The notes: generated by a model not told the origin, from the sequence alone. A stretch of DNA of 64,000 nucleotides from Rhodococcus triatomae BKS 15-14 (GCA_000341795.1 AODO01000020.1:1-64000); one strand, 5' to 3'. Shown: positions 51,207 to 60,179, numbered from the stretch's first letter. Made by a program: numbers and translations.

Positions 51207-52139
51207 ATGACGAACCCTGATCTCGGCGGTTTCGGCACCGACATCCGTGGCCTGGGATACGTGAAGATCCAGACCAACGACATCGAACGCTGGCGGACGT
51301 TCGCGTTCGACGTGCTCGGCTTCGCCGAGGGCACCGGCCCGGACGAGAACGCCCTGTACCTGCGCATGGACGAACGCGCCGCCCGCATCGTGGTCGTGCC
51401 CGGTGAGACCGACGAGGTCGTCACCGTCGGCTGGGAGGTCCGCGACCACGCCGCACTGGTCCGGGTCACCGAGGCCGTCGAGCGCGCAGGCATCGCGGTC
51501 AAGCCGCTCTCGCTCGAGGAGGCGGACGCCCGCCGCGTCGAGGAGGTCGTGACCTTCCAGGATCCGGCCGGAACCACACTGGAGGTGTTCCACGGCGCGG
51601 TCCTCGACCACAGCCCCGTCGTCACGCCGTTCGGCGCCAAGTTCATCACCGGCGCACAGGGCCTCGGTCACGTCGTGCTGCCGACGATGGACCCGAACGG
51701 CACGTTCGAGTTCTACACCGACGTGCTCGGCTTCCTCCCCCGCGGCGCGTTCCGGATTCCGGCTCCGCCGGAGTTCGGCCCGATGCGAGTGCGCTTCCTC
51801 GGCGTCAATCAGCGCCACCACAGCCTGGCGCTGTGCCCCTCCCCGCACGGCGGTGCGCCCGGCCTGGTGCACATCATGGTCGAGGTCGACACGCTCGATG
51901 CGGTCGGTCAGGCACTCGACCGGGTCGTGAAGGACGGTTTCTCCGTCTCGTCGACGCTCGGCCGCCACACGAACGACAAGATGGTGTCCTTCTACGTCCG
52001 CGCTCCCGGCGGCTGGGACATCGAGTTCGGCACCGAAGGCATGAAGGTGGACGAGGCGCACTACTCGGCCGAGGAGATCACCGCGGACAGCTACTGGGGC
52101 CACGACTGGTCCGGCAGCGAACCGCTCGCAGCGATGTAG
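51207..52139 (+). CDS. HsaC/BphC-like extradiol catechol dioxygenase
   Basis: A 310-residue two-module VOC enzyme. By alignment to BphC/HsaC the iron ligands are His155, His222 and Glu273, with the second-sphere His205, His254 and Tyr263 all present. Characteristic blocks are GLGHVVLPTMD, NQRHHSLALCP, TLGRHTNDKMVSFYV and GWDIEFGTEG. It would cleave a catechol meta to the hydroxyls, after the HsaA-like step. The C-terminal SYWGHDW block matches HsaC. No HsaD hydrolase gene follows. GGAGA lies upstream of the ATG. Confidence 0.88.
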   Translation: MTNPDLGGFGTDIRGLGYVKIQTNDIERWRTFAFDVLGFAEGTGPDENALYLRMDERAARIVVVPGETDEVVTVGWEVRDHAALVRVTEAVERAGIAVKPLSLEEADARRVEEVVTFQDPAGTTLEVFHGAVLDHSPVVTPFGAKFITGAQGLGHVVLPTMDPNGTFEFYTDVLGFLPRGAFRIPAPPEFGPMRVRFLGVNQRHHSLALCPSPHGGAPGLVHIMVEVDTLDAVGQALDRVVKDGFSVSSTLGRHTNDKMVSFYVRAPGGWDIEFGTEGMKVDEAHYSAEEITADSYWGHDWSGSEPLAAM

Positions 52140-52280
52140 GAATCGCGATCGGACGGCCGTCCCGACAGGCGGCCCAGCACCCCGGCAGGGGGGCGTGACA
52201 TCCCGTCCGGACGTCGCGTCCCCCTGTCGGCGTTTCAAGATCTTTGGTGATCCACTTCACAAGTCTCCGATTCTGTGCGA

Positions 52281-52299
52281 GTATTCCTAATCGAAATAC
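52281..52299. promoter_or_regulatory. Inverted repeat GTATT-N9-AATAC upstream of the IclR gene
   Basis: A five-base-arm repeat in the AT-rich promoter segment 51 bases before the IclR ATG. IclR-family regulators often bind AT-rich palindromes in their own promoters, so this is a candidate autoregulatory operator. The rest of the 210-base gap holds a GC-rich region that may contain the terminator of the HsaC-like gene. Confidence 0.35.
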
Positions 52300-52349
52300 C
52301 CATGCCAGATGGGTCTCGCGGCGCACAGCGTCAAGATTTAGGAGACTTC

Positions 52350-53141
52350 ATGACCGCACCAGCAACCACGGACTCGACCCCCACCGCAGTCCTCGAACGT
52401 GTGTCGCTCGTTCTCGACACCTTCGACGGGCCCGGCCGGCTCACGCTCTCGCAGGTCGTCGAGAGGACCGGTCTGCCGCGGTCGTCGGCGCATCGAATGC
52501 TCGAGCGCTTCGTGGCCATGCGGTGGCTGCGGCGTGACGGCCGCGCCTACGAACTGGGTACCCGGCTGATGGAACTCGGGTCTCTCGCGCTGCACCAGAA
52601 CCGCCTGCACGCGGCCGCCGCGCCGATCCTCCAGGAACTCCACCGCGTCACCGGATACGTCGTGCACCTCGGCGTCCTCGACGGGTCCGACGTGCTCTAC
52701 CTCGACAAGATCGGCGGTCGTCTGGCATCGGAGCTCCCCACCCGGGTCGGCAGCCGCTACCCGGCCCGCAACTCGGCGATCGGCAAGGCGCTGCTCGCCT
52801 ACACGCCGGGCCGCACCGACGACCTCACCGGATTCACGCCCGAGCTCCGCAAGGTCCGCGAGCTGGGCGTCGCGTACGAGGTGAGCCAGATCTCGGGCGG
52901 GATCAGCATCATCGCCGTGCCGATCGGACCTGTCGGCGGCGTCCACGCCGCGGTGTCCATCTGCGGACCGACCAGTCACCTCAAGTTCGACCACCGGCAC
53001 GCGTCACCGGTTCGCATGGCCGCGAACGCCATTGCGCACTCACTGGCCGGGTACAGCGGCGGCACGGGACCGATCGCGCACCGCAACCGACTCCAGAGCC
53101 TGCCCACCGCGGCCACCGGACTGCGCGCGCAGTACGCCTGA
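52350..53141 (+). CDS. IclR family transcriptional regulator
   Basis: A 263-residue regulator: winged helix at about 10-70 (LTLSQVVERTGLPRSSAHRMLERF) and an IclR effector domain at about 80-250 (YVVHLGVLDGSDVLYLDKI, RVGSRYPARNSAIGKALLA, SGGISIIAVPI). The ATG at 52350 follows AGGAG by five bases. IclR proteins usually control nearby catabolic genes in response to an intermediate. It is on the same strand directly after the kshA-HsaA-HsaC run, so it may be their regulator. Confidence 0.88.
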   Translation: MTAPATTDSTPTAVLERVSLVLDTFDGPGRLTLSQVVERTGLPRSSAHRMLERFVAMRWLRRDGRAYELGTRLMELGSLALHQNRLHAAAAPILQELHRVTGYVVHLGVLDGSDVLYLDKIGGRLASELPTRVGSRYPARNSAIGKALLAYTPGRTDDLTGFTPELRKVRELGVAYEVSQISGGISIIAVPIGPVGGVHAAVSICGPTSHLKFDHRHASPVRMAANAIAHSLAGYSGGTGPIAHRNRLQSLPTAATGLRAQYA

Positions 53142-53173
53142 CGGATCGGGACGCGACGGGCAGCCCGGGTCGG

Positions 53174-53875
53174 TCAGTCCTCGCGGTGTTCGAGGCCCTC
53201 GACGAAATCCTCGACGTCACGCCAGGAACCGGTCACCTCGGGGATCGGGTTGCCCATCTCGTCCAGGGCGCGGACGTGGGAGTACTCCTCGGCGGCGGCG
53301 TCGATGTCGTCGAGGATCCCGCGGGCCAGGTCGACCTCGGCCTGGAAGTAGCGCTCGGCCCAGATCAGGCTCATCTTCGAGAACGCCCAGGACGGTTCGC
53401 GCGTCGCGTGATTGCCGTGCAGCTTGGCCCGTTCGCGCATCGACTCCATGTTCTCGATGTGCGACCGGACGAGCGCCTTGAGCTGTTCCGGCTCGTTGAG
53501 ATGCCCCATCCACAGCCGCAGCATCAAACCGTGCTTGAGAACGGGCTGCTCCACGGGCGCGTCCCGCGACCAGTTCCGCACCGCCCACGTGCCCCGTTCG
53601 GTGATCCGGTAGACCCTGCGCCCCCGCTCACCGGGCTCCGACACCAGTTCCGATTCCACCAGCCCGGCCTTCTCGAGCCGTTTGAGCTCGGCGTAGATCT
53701 GGCTGATCGACGGGCTCCAGTAGAAGAAGCCGATGCTCCAGTCCGCCCACTTCTTCAGGTCGTATCCGGTGAGCCCCTCACCGAGGGTGAGCATCCCGAG
53801 GACGGCCCAACTGGTCGCGGGCAGCGACGGGTACCCGTCTTCGGCAGCCGCTGCGGCGGACTCGGTCTCGGACAT
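53174..53875 (-). CDS. PadR family transcriptional regulator
   Basis: A 233-residue regulator with an N-terminal PadR winged helix (SWAVLGMLTLGEGLTGYDLKKW and SISQIYAELKRLEKAGLVES) and a long C-terminal Vir_act_alpha_C-like helical region for dimerisation (RSHIENMESMRERAKLHG). A conserved charged tail follows. It is convergent with the IclR gene. Upstream, between it and the small gene at 54029, lies a strong inverted repeat (site B), a candidate autoregulatory operator. Confidence 0.86.
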   Translation of the reverse strand: MSETESAAAAAEDGYPSLPATSWAVLGMLTLGEGLTGYDLKKWADWSIGFFYWSPSISQIYAELKRLEKAGLVESELVSEPGERGRRVYRITERGTWAVRNWSRDAPVEQPVLKHGLMLRLWMGHLNEPEQLKALVRSHIENMESMRERAKLHGNHATREPSWAFSKMSLIWAERYFQAEVDLARGILDDIDAAAEEYSHVRALDEMGNPIPEVTGSWRDVEDFVEGLEHRED

Positions 53876-53949
53876 GACCGAAGACTAACAGCCCAGGTAG
53901 GTGCCGTTTTGACGGCCCCGGCGGGACAGCCCCGCACTCCGAGCCGGCC

Positions 53950-53966
53950 CTCCCGCTCCACGGGAG
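53950..53966. promoter_or_regulatory. Candidate operator CTCCC-N7-GGGAG (site B)
   Basis: Arms extend to CCCTCCC/GGGAGGG (53948-53968). It lies 75 bases upstream of the PadR start and 63 bases upstream of the small gene at 54029, so it could control both directions. Confidence 0.5.
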
Positions 53967-54028
53967 GGAGAGGTCCGAATCACCCACGCCGTGACTACCG
54001 TCGCGGACACAACCAGGAGGTCCGAATC

Positions 54029-54280
54029 ATGGAAAGCGTCAGCTGCAACACCTGCGGAAACCGAGTCCTCGTCGAGAAGTACAGCGAGGCACACACCAGC
54101 ATCCAGTGGCTCGACGACGTCGACGGCGCCTGCCCGCGATTCGCCGAGTCGCACACCAGGGACGGTCGCGCCCGCGTCCCCACCTGCCGCCACCTGCAGG
54201 AGAGCATCGACGGACTGGTCCTGTCCGGGCAGATCGGGATGTCACTGCGCAGCTACCCGGTTCCGGGCCGACTGGAGTAG
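54029..54280 (+). CDS. Small Cys-containing protein of unknown function
   Basis: An 83-residue protein, MESVSCNTCGNRVLVEKYSE at the N terminus. Cys6 and Cys9 form a CxxC knuckle, and Cys35 and Cys53 (ACPRF, PTCRH) could complete a zinc or iron-sulfur site. AGGAGG lies seven bases before the ATG. No family was recognised. It sits just beyond the PadR gene and shares the site B region, so it probably belongs to the catabolic regulon. A small electron carrier or a metal-bound accessory protein is possible, but not shown. Confidence 0.7.
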   Translation: MESVSCNTCGNRVLVEKYSEAHTSIQWLDDVDGACPRFAESHTRDGRARVPTCRHLQESIDGLVLSGQIGMSLRSYPVPGRLE

Positions 54281-54311
54281 CGACGCAGCGTCTTCCACCG
54301 GACGCGGCACG

Positions 54312-55799
54312 TCACACGATCACGGGCACACCCGAACCGACCCGTGCCTCGCCCGCGAGACCGCGATACGCGCCGGCGAGTCCTCGCACCGCAGCACGCA
54401 GCTCGTCCTCGCCGCGTGCATAGGGCAGTCGCACATACCGCTCGAAGGCCCCGTCGAGACCGAAACGCGGACCAGCAGCGACCTGCACGCCGTGGCTCGG
54501 CGCCGTCGCGGCGATCGCCGTCGACAGCGGGGCGGGCAGATGCACCCACAGCGCCATCCCGCCCGGACCCGGATCGCAGCGCCACTCCGGCAGTTCGACG
54601 GACAACTCGTCCAGGAGCGCCGCGCGCTGCGCACGCAGCCGGTCCCGGCGCGCGGGGAGCACCGATTCGGGATCCGAGAGCAGCCCTGCCGCAACGATCT
54701 GTTCGAGCACTGCCGATCCGAGGTCGAGTGCGGACCGGATCGCGAGTAGGGCGTTGATCGTGGACACGTCGGCACGAATCCAGCCGATCCGCAGCCCGGA
54801 CCAGTACGCCTTCGACATCGATCCGACGGTGATCACGTCCGCGCGGGCGCCGGCCGCGAACCGGGCGACAGGCGTCGGCGTGGGTGCGTCGAGTCCGAGG
54901 TCCGTCATCGTCTCGTCGATCACGAGGGTCATGTGGGTGTCGCCCGCGATGCGGACCAGCTCGGCGCGGCCAGCGTCGTCCAGGCAGAAGCCGGTGGGAT
55001 TGTGGAAGTCGGGCACCAGGTAGGCGACCTTGGCCGCGGTCTGCCGCGCCGCGGCGCGCATTCCGTCCAGGTCCCAGCCCATCGACTCCAACCGCAGCGG
55101 AACCGGAACCGGCCGTGCCCCGGTGCGTTTGATCGCCTCGATCGCGTTGGTGTAGGTGGGGTGGTCGATGAGGATCCGGTCTCCCGGTGACGCGACGAGC
55201 GCCAGCACCAGAACCAGCGCCTGCTGCGCGCCCGTCGTGATCATGATCTGGTCGGCGGTCGTCGGGACGCCGCGGTCCCGGTAGCGCCGCGCGACGGCCT
55301 CGCGCAGCACCGGCAGCCCGACGGATTCCAGTCCCGTGGTGTGCAGGTACGTCGGAAGCTCGAGCAGTGCGTCGGCGTAGGCGTCGCGGATGCGATCCGC
55401 GGGCGCGGACATCGCGGCGCACGTGAGATCGACGAGGGACGACCGGACACCCGGAGCCTCCCTCGACGCTCGTCCGGGCGCCGGGCGTCCGGACGCTGCG
55501 GGAGCCGCGGGCAAGGTCACGGTGCTGCGCGACCCCTGCCTGCTGACGAGATAACCGTCCTCGCGCAGCGCCGCATAGGCGGACGTGATGGTGGTGCGAC
55601 TGAGGTCGAGTGCGACCGCGAGATCCCGTTCGCTCGGCAGCGCCACACCGATAGGGATGCGACCGTCGGCGACGAGCAGTCGGATCCCGTCGGCGAGCGC
55701 GCGGTAGCCGGGGCGCCGGCCATGGCTGCTCCGGGCCTCGTCGGGCTGCCAGCGCCCGAGGTCGCGGGCGAGGGTGGCGGCTCCGATCACGCGTGTCAT
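54312..55799 (-). CDS. MocR-type GntR regulator with aminotransferase domain
   Basis: A 495-residue MocR/PdxR-family protein. The N-terminal GntR winged helix spans about 25-100 (GYRALADGIRLLVADGRIP, LPSERDLAVALDLSRTTITSAYAALREDGYL quoted by its core LPSERDLAVALDLSRTT). The C-terminal fold type I aminotransferase domain has MITTGAQQALVL, DHPTYTNAIEA, PDFHNPTGF and the PLP-lysine site GSMSKAYWSGLRIGW. Such proteins sense PLP or amino compounds. The ATG at 55799 gives the usual length. It is divergent from the small membrane gene at 55861; paired GGCCA boxes in between may be its operator. Confidence 0.87.
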   Translation of the reverse strand: MTRVIGAATLARDLGRWQPDEARSSHGRRPGYRALADGIRLLVADGRIPIGVALPSERDLAVALDLSRTTITSAYAALREDGYLVSRQGSRSTVTLPAAPAASGRPAPGRASREAPGVRSSLVDLTCAAMSAPADRIRDAYADALLELPTYLHTTGLESVGLPVLREAVARRYRDRGVPTTADQIMITTGAQQALVLVLALVASPGDRILIDHPTYTNAIEAIKRTGARPVPVPLRLESMGWDLDGMRAAARQTAAKVAYLVPDFHNPTGFCLDDAGRAELVRIAGDTHMTLVIDETMTDLGLDAPTPTPVARFAAGARADVITVGSMSKAYWSGLRIGWIRADVSTINALLAIRSALDLGSAVLEQIVAAGLLSDPESVLPARRDRLRAQRAALLDELSVELPEWRCDPGPGGMALWVHLPAPLSTAIAATAPSHGVQVAAGPRFGLDGAFERYVRLPYARGEDELRAAVRGLAGAYRGLAGEARVGSGVPVIV

Positions 55800-55860
55800 A
55801 CAGACCAGTATCGCGAAAGTGGCCATTTCAAACAAGGCCAGTTCCGCACACGATGGAGGC

Positions 55861-56091
55861 ATGACCCCCTTCCTGACCTTCCTCGCCGCGCTCCTCGTCA
55901 TCGCGGCAGTCGTCGCCCTCCGCCGCGACCGGGGCACCCCGATCTTTCACCTCGACCAGTTCCGACCTGCAGCTCCACTGGCAGGACGCCTACCGGAGAC
56001 CCATGACGCCGAGCGCGCCTATCGCGATCTGCACGCTGTCGCGTCACGCTCCGAACCCGGGATCGCCGCCGGGCGCACCCTGGCGCAGTAG
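55861..56091 (+). CDS. Small single-pass membrane protein of unknown function
   Basis: A 76-residue protein: one N-terminal hydrophobic segment (about 3-20, FLTFLAALLVIAAVVALR) followed by a polar tail with HDAERAYRDLHAVASRSEPG. GGAGG lies directly upstream of the ATG (four bases). It is divergent from the MocR-type regulator with about 60 bases between, so the two may be co-regulated. No family was recognised. Confidence 0.7.
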   Translation: MTPFLTFLAALLVIAAVVALRRDRGTPIFHLDQFRPAAPLAGRLPETHDAERAYRDLHAVASRSEPGIAAGRTLAQ

Positions 56092-56119
56092 CAGTCCAGT
56101 TGAGAACAACTGGACTGCT
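56090..56119 (+). terminator. Perfect 13-bp inverted repeat at the end of the small membrane gene
   Basis: Arms AGCAGTCCAGTTG/CAACTGGACTGCT with a four-base loop, overlapping the TAG stop. It is most likely a terminator; it could also be an operator for ogt, which begins 41 bases downstream. Confidence 0.6.
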
Positions 56120-56160
56120 CCGACAGGCGGAGCGTCGGTGGCGACGGTCATACTGACGGA

Positions 56161-56718
56161 GTGGCAGCACTGCACTTCGCTCTCTTCGGCACCGCACTCG
56201 GTCGCTGCGGCCTGGTGTGGGGCGACCGTGGCATCGTCGGCTTCCAGCTACCCGAGGAGACCGACGACCGGACCGTCGAACGGCTGCGGGAGTGCTTCCC
56301 GGACGCCGCGGAGCAGGCGCTCGACGTCCGGGTTCACGCGGTGGCACAGCGCGTCACCGCCCTGCTCGCCGGCACCGACGACGGCCCCGGCCCCACCGAC
56401 GACCTGACGGACGTCGACCTCGACCTGACCGACCTTCCGGACTTCGACCGTCGCGTCTATGCCGTCGCCCGCGCCATCGCGCCCGGACACACGCTCACCT
56501 ACGGCGAGGTGGCCGCGGCGATCGGGAGCCCGGGCGCGGCGCAGGCCGTCGGTCAGGCGTTGGGCCGCAATCCGATTCCGGTCATCGTGCCCTGCCATCG
56601 GGTACTCGCGGCGGACGGTGCCGTCGGCGGATTCTCCGCGAGCGGCGGCACCGTCACCAAGCGGGCCCTGCTCGCCGCCGAGCGCACCCCCGGGTTCGGA
56701 GAACCCACCCTGTTCTGA
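56161..56718 (+). CDS. ogt: Methylated-DNA-protein-cysteine S-methyltransferase
   Basis: A 185-residue O6-alkylguanine alkyltransferase with the active site PCHRV (Cys145), the helix-turn-helix region LTYGEVAAAIGSPGAAQAVGQALGRNP (core YGEVAAAIGSPGAAQAVGQA) and the C-terminal GGFSASGGTVTKRALL. It removes methyl groups from O6-methylguanine by suicidal transfer. An acidic insert (about 70-95, rich in Asp and Thr) lengthens the N-terminal domain. GTG start at 56161. It is not functionally linked to the catabolic genes around it. Confidence 0.92.
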   Translation: MAALHFALFGTALGRCGLVWGDRGIVGFQLPEETDDRTVERLRECFPDAAEQALDVRVHAVAQRVTALLAGTDDGPGPTDDLTDVDLDLTDLPDFDRRVYAVARAIAPGHTLTYGEVAAAIGSPGAAQAVGQALGRNPIPVIVPCHRVLAADGAVGGFSASGGTVTKRALLAAERTPGFGEPTLF

Positions 56719-56736
56719 TCCGGACCGCTGCGTCCC

Positions 56737-58242
56737 TCAGTCGGCGACGAGAACGGGAGCGGGAGCGGTGCCGTCGACACCCGGGACGGCGACCTGCTCG
56801 ATCCGGCGCGGCAGAGCGAACGCGACGATCGCGCCCAGGACCGCGGCGACCGCGCCGATGAGGAACGCGACCTGGAAGCCCTCGTCGGTGTAGAACACGA
56901 CACCCTGGGTCATCTCCGGCGGGATCGGCGCGATGTACGAGTTGTTCATCACCGTGAACGCCACGACCGGAAGCACTGCCGGGAACACCGACTGGAACAC
57001 CCCCACGATGCTCGCCGTGCTCGCCTGCAGTTGCGGCGGGACGGCCTCGATCAGCAGGTTCGGGATGGACGCGTACGCCATGCCCATGCCGGTGCCGAAC
57101 AGTCCGGCGAAGACGACGAGCAGCGCCTTGCTGTCGTGGGACAGCGCCACGCAGACGAAGCCGGCCGCCATGCCGAGCATGCCGATCGCCATGAGCGGCC
57201 GCGGGCGGCCGCCCCGGCCGACGAGCATGCCCACGATGACGCCACCGACGACGACCATGCCTCCGATGGGCGCCTGGAAGATCGCGAATCCCTCTGCGCT
57301 GACACCGAATCCGTACCCTAGACCCAGGACCGCCGGGGTCATCGCGAGCATCGGGAGCAGGATCGTGAACAGTCCGCTGGATCCGTAGCAGAAGCCCGCG
57401 CCCACGGCGGTCAGCAGCACCGGACGACGACCGAGGACGTCGAGGTCGATCAGCGGCTCGCGAACCATGCGCGCCGACACCAGCCAGGCGACGATCAACA
57501 CGACACCACCGAGCAGGTACGCGAGGGTCGAACCGCTCGTCCAACCCCAGGTGGGTCCGAAGCTCACCGCGACCAGCACGCCGGCGATGCCGGCACCGAG
57601 GAGCACGGCGCCGATCAGGTCGACGCTCGACCGCAGGCGGACCGGGGACTCGTCCGTGGTGAGCAGGATGAGAGCGCCCAGGACCACGAGCCCGATGACG
57701 AAGAACCAGAAGATGCTGCGGAATCCGTGGTTGTCGATCAGCCAACCGGTGAGGAACGGTGCGGGGATCGCGATCAGTCCCATGCCGCTCGTGGCGATGC
57801 TCACCGCAAGCGCGATCGTCTTCGGCGGGAAGACGTCCCGGATCAACGAGTAGCTCAGGAACAGGCACGGCACCAGCAGGCCGGACAGGGCACGTCCGGC
57901 GATCAGGACCGCGTAGCTGCCCGCGACGGCGGAGACCAGCGATCCGGCTGCGGCGACCGCCACGCAGGCGATCAGCAGCCTGCGCTTGCCGTACATGTCC
58001 GCGAGCTTGCCGATCAGCGGCGCGGTGACGGCGCCGACCAGGAGGAACGACGTCAGCAGCCAGGCACCCTGGGTGGTCTGGTAATGCGCGGAGATGGCGG
58101 GCAGAGCCATCGACAGCATCATGTAGCTGACCGCGAGCATTTCGAGGAGCAGCACGATCGAGGCGAGCGAGAAGACCAGGCGGGGTGTCCACCGCTGGGC
58201 CGATGCGTCCTCCGGGGGCCGGGTGTGGCTTCCGTTGACCAT
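56737..58242 (-). CDS. MFS transporter, DHA2 family (14-helix type)
   Basis: A 501-residue carrier. LEMLAVSYMMLSMALPAISAHY forms the first helix region, GKLADMYGKRRLLIACV the loop 2-3 motif, and FLSYSLIRDVFPPKTIALAVS a DHA2-type later block. About 14 helices are expected. It lies between ogt and kstD on the kstD strand. With a palindrome and a TCCCG-N7-CGGGA repeat in its leader, it could be the uptake or efflux carrier for the steroid-like substrate; this is inferred. Confidence 0.87.
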   Translation of the reverse strand: MVNGSHTRPPEDASAQRWTPRLVFSLASIVLLLEMLAVSYMMLSMALPAISAHYQTTQGAWLLTSFLLVGAVTAPLIGKLADMYGKRRLLIACVAVAAAGSLVSAVAGSYAVLIAGRALSGLLVPCLFLSYSLIRDVFPPKTIALAVSIATSGMGLIAIPAPFLTGWLIDNHGFRSIFWFFVIGLVVLGALILLTTDESPVRLRSSVDLIGAVLLGAGIAGVLVAVSFGPTWGWTSGSTLAYLLGGVVLIVAWLVSARMVREPLIDLDVLGRRPVLLTAVGAGFCYGSSGLFTILLPMLAMTPAVLGLGYGFGVSAEGFAIFQAPIGGMVVVGGVIVGMLVGRGGRPRPLMAIGMLGMAAGFVCVALSHDSKALLVVFAGLFGTGMGMAYASIPNLLIEAVPPQLQASTASIVGVFQSVFPAVLPVVAFTVMNNSYIAPIPPEMTQGVVFYTDEGFQVAFLIGAVAAVLGAIVAFALPRRIEQVAVPGVDGTAPAPVLVAD

Positions 58243-58275
58243 GGGGGGTTCCTTCCACTTCGAGATCCCGGCAGG

Positions 58276-58292
58276 TCCCGCACTCTGCGGGA
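58276..58292. promoter_or_regulatory. Inverted repeat TCCCGC-N5-GCGGGA upstream of the MFS gene (weak site D)
   Basis: A 17-base inverted repeat 34 bases before the MFS start. Overall length equals that of sites A-C, but the arms are shifted by one base, so it may be a degenerate copy or unrelated. Confidence 0.3.
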
Positions 58293-58322
58293 GAGGGCCG
58301 AGACACGTTGTTGACGAGGCAC

Positions 58323-58340
58323 ATTCACGGATCCGTGAAT
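58323..58340. promoter_or_regulatory. Perfect 18-bp palindrome upstream of the MFS gene
   Basis: ATTCACGGATCCGTGAAT, 81 bases before the MFS start. Its length and perfect symmetry suggest a dimeric repressor operator such as a TetR-type site. No adjacent regulator gene is available to assign. Confidence 0.55.
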
Positions 58341-58430
58341 CGTGTAGCCCACATCACACTGGCGGCACGGGGTGACGTGCCAGACACTGTTCCGCTGGGC
58401 GGGACGTGCACCTGCCCGGACAACGAAAAG

Positions 58431-58483
58431 TTCCCCGATTCCACAGCCGCCCAACGGTAATGGGCAGTCGCGGAACCGGGGAA
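58431..58483 (-). terminator. Terminator after kstD
   Basis: A nested hairpin: outer arms TTCCCCGATTCC/GGAACCGGGGAA (one mismatch, 58431-58442 and 58472-58483) and inner arms GCCC/GGGC. It begins 20 bases after the kstD stop on the minus strand. Confidence 0.6.
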
Positions 58484-58502
58484 CCGGAAGGATGGAGCCT
58501 GT

Positions 58503-60179
58503 CTAGCGGGTCGGTCGTACCTCGCCACCGGCAGCGTGCCGCGCGCCGACGTAGCCGAAGACCATCGCGGGGCCGATGGTCGCGCCCGCCCCCGCGTAGT
58601 CGTGACCCATGACGGCGGCCGAGGCGTTGCCCGTGGCGTACAGCCCCTCGATCACCGAACCGTCCGCACGCAGCGCCCGTGCCCGCTCGTCCGTGACGAC
58701 CCCACCCTTGGTGCCGAGATCGCCGGCCGCCATCCGGACCGCGTAGAACGGGCCGGTGTCGAGCACGTCGAGGGCCGGAGCCGGCAGCGTCGGGTCGCCG
58801 TAGTAGTTGTCGTATGCGCTCTCGCCGCGACCGAAGTCCTCGTCACGGCCGGCCCGGGCGAAGCCGTTGAACCTCGTCACGGTCTCCGACAGCTGCGACG
58901 CGGGAAGCCCGATCGCGGAGGCGAGCTCCTCGACGGAGTCCGCGCGGTGCATCAGCCCGGTCGAGTACCAGGACTCCGGGAACTTCTGCCCGGGCATCAC
59001 GCCGCCGAACTGGTAACGGTTCTTCGCCTTCCCGTCGAAGACGAACCAGATCGGGTCGTGGCGTCCGGCGATCTGCTCGTGCACGAACGTGACGTACGGC
59101 GCAGCTTCGTTGGTGAACCGCCGTCCGGACTGGTCCACGATGATCGATCGCGGAATGGACCGTTCCGACACCAGCACGTGCATGATTCCGTCGGGTCGCC
59201 GGAACGACGGCATCCACCACGCGTCGTCCATCAGATCCAGTGCGGCGCCGACTCTCTCGCCCGCCACGATGCCGTCACCGGTGTTGTCCACCGACCCGGC
59301 GCTGTAGTTGTCCTTGCCGCCCTCGCGGAGGTACTTCTTGCGGAGCTGCTCGCTCTGCTCGAACCCGCCGCTCGCCAACAGCACACCCTTGCGCGCCCGG
59401 ACCCGCTGGTCCACACCGCCGCGGCGCACCACCAGGCCGGTCACCGCACCGGAGGAGTCGGTGATCAGTTCCCGCATCGGGCTGTCGAGCCAGAGCGGGA
59501 CGCCCGCCTCCTTGACCGCCAGCCGGAGCCGGCCGATCAATGCCTGACCGAGCGTCTCCATGTGCCTGCGCAGCAGGATGCTGGTGAACGCGCGCCACCC
59601 GGTGGCCAGCGCGGCCCGTCGGCCCGCCCACGTTCGCATCACCATGTTCAGCTTCACGAACTCCTTGGAGGTGATGTACAGACCTGCGGGCGTCGCCAGG
59701 GCACCCGGTCGCAACTGCTTCTCGTCCTCGCCGAGTTGCTTGAGGTCGAACGGGAGGGGCTCGATCGTGCGCCCACGCGGACGGCCGCCTGCCTTCTCCG
59801 GGTGGTAGTCGGAGTAGCCTTCGCACCACTGGAAGCGAAGATGCGGACTCGTCGCCTCCAGGAAGTCCATCATGACCGGCCCCTGGTCGACGAAGGCGTC
59901 GAGATTGGCTGCCGGCACCCGGTCACCGACCACGGCGTCGAGGTAGCGGCGCACGTCCTCGCGCGAGTCCGCGAGTCCTTCGCGGCGGAGTGTCGGATTG
60001 TTCGGGATCCAGATGTTGCCACCGGACAGTGCGGTGGTGCCGCCGTACACCGACGCCTTCTCGACGACGAGGGTCTCCAGGCCACTGTCCTGAGCGGCGA
60101 GGGCGCCGGTGAGTCCGCCGCACCCGCTGCCGACGACGACGAAATCGACCTCGTGGTCCCACTTCTCGTTCGTCGTCAT
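58503..60179 (-). CDS. kstD: 3-ketosteroid delta-1-dehydrogenase family flavoprotein
   Basis: A 558-residue FAD protein of the succinate dehydrogenase/fumarate reductase flavoprotein fold. The FAD site is VVVGSGCGGLTGALAA (about 14-29), then VEKASVYGGTTALSGGNIWIP. The C-terminal block GHDYAGAGATIGPAMVFGY keeps the KstD Tyr and Gly (Tyr487 and Gly491 in R. erythropolis KstD1, from prior knowledge). It would introduce the C1-C2 double bond in 3-ketosteroids. The ATG at 60179 follows GGGGAGCAGTGAC. It begins one base after the isomerase stop; the two are an operon. Confidence 0.87.
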   Translation of the reverse strand: MTTNEKWDHEVDFVVVGSGCGGLTGALAAQDSGLETLVVEKASVYGGTTALSGGNIWIPNNPTLRREGLADSREDVRRYLDAVVGDRVPAANLDAFVDQGPVMMDFLEATSPHLRFQWCEGYSDYHPEKAGGRPRGRTIEPLPFDLKQLGEDEKQLRPGALATPAGLYITSKEFVKLNMVMRTWAGRRAALATGWRAFTSILLRRHMETLGQALIGRLRLAVKEAGVPLWLDSPMRELITDSSGAVTGLVVRRGGVDQRVRARKGVLLASGGFEQSEQLRKKYLREGGKDNYSAGSVDNTGDGIVAGERVGAALDLMDDAWWMPSFRRPDGIMHVLVSERSIPRSIIVDQSGRRFTNEAAPYVTFVHEQIAGRHDPIWFVFDGKAKNRYQFGGVMPGQKFPESWYSTGLMHRADSVEELASAIGLPASQLSETVTRFNGFARAGRDEDFGRGESAYDNYYGDPTLPAPALDVLDTGPFYAVRMAAGDLGTKGGVVTDERARALRADGSVIEGLYATGNASAAVMGHDYAGAGATIGPAMVFGYVGARHAAGGEVRPTR

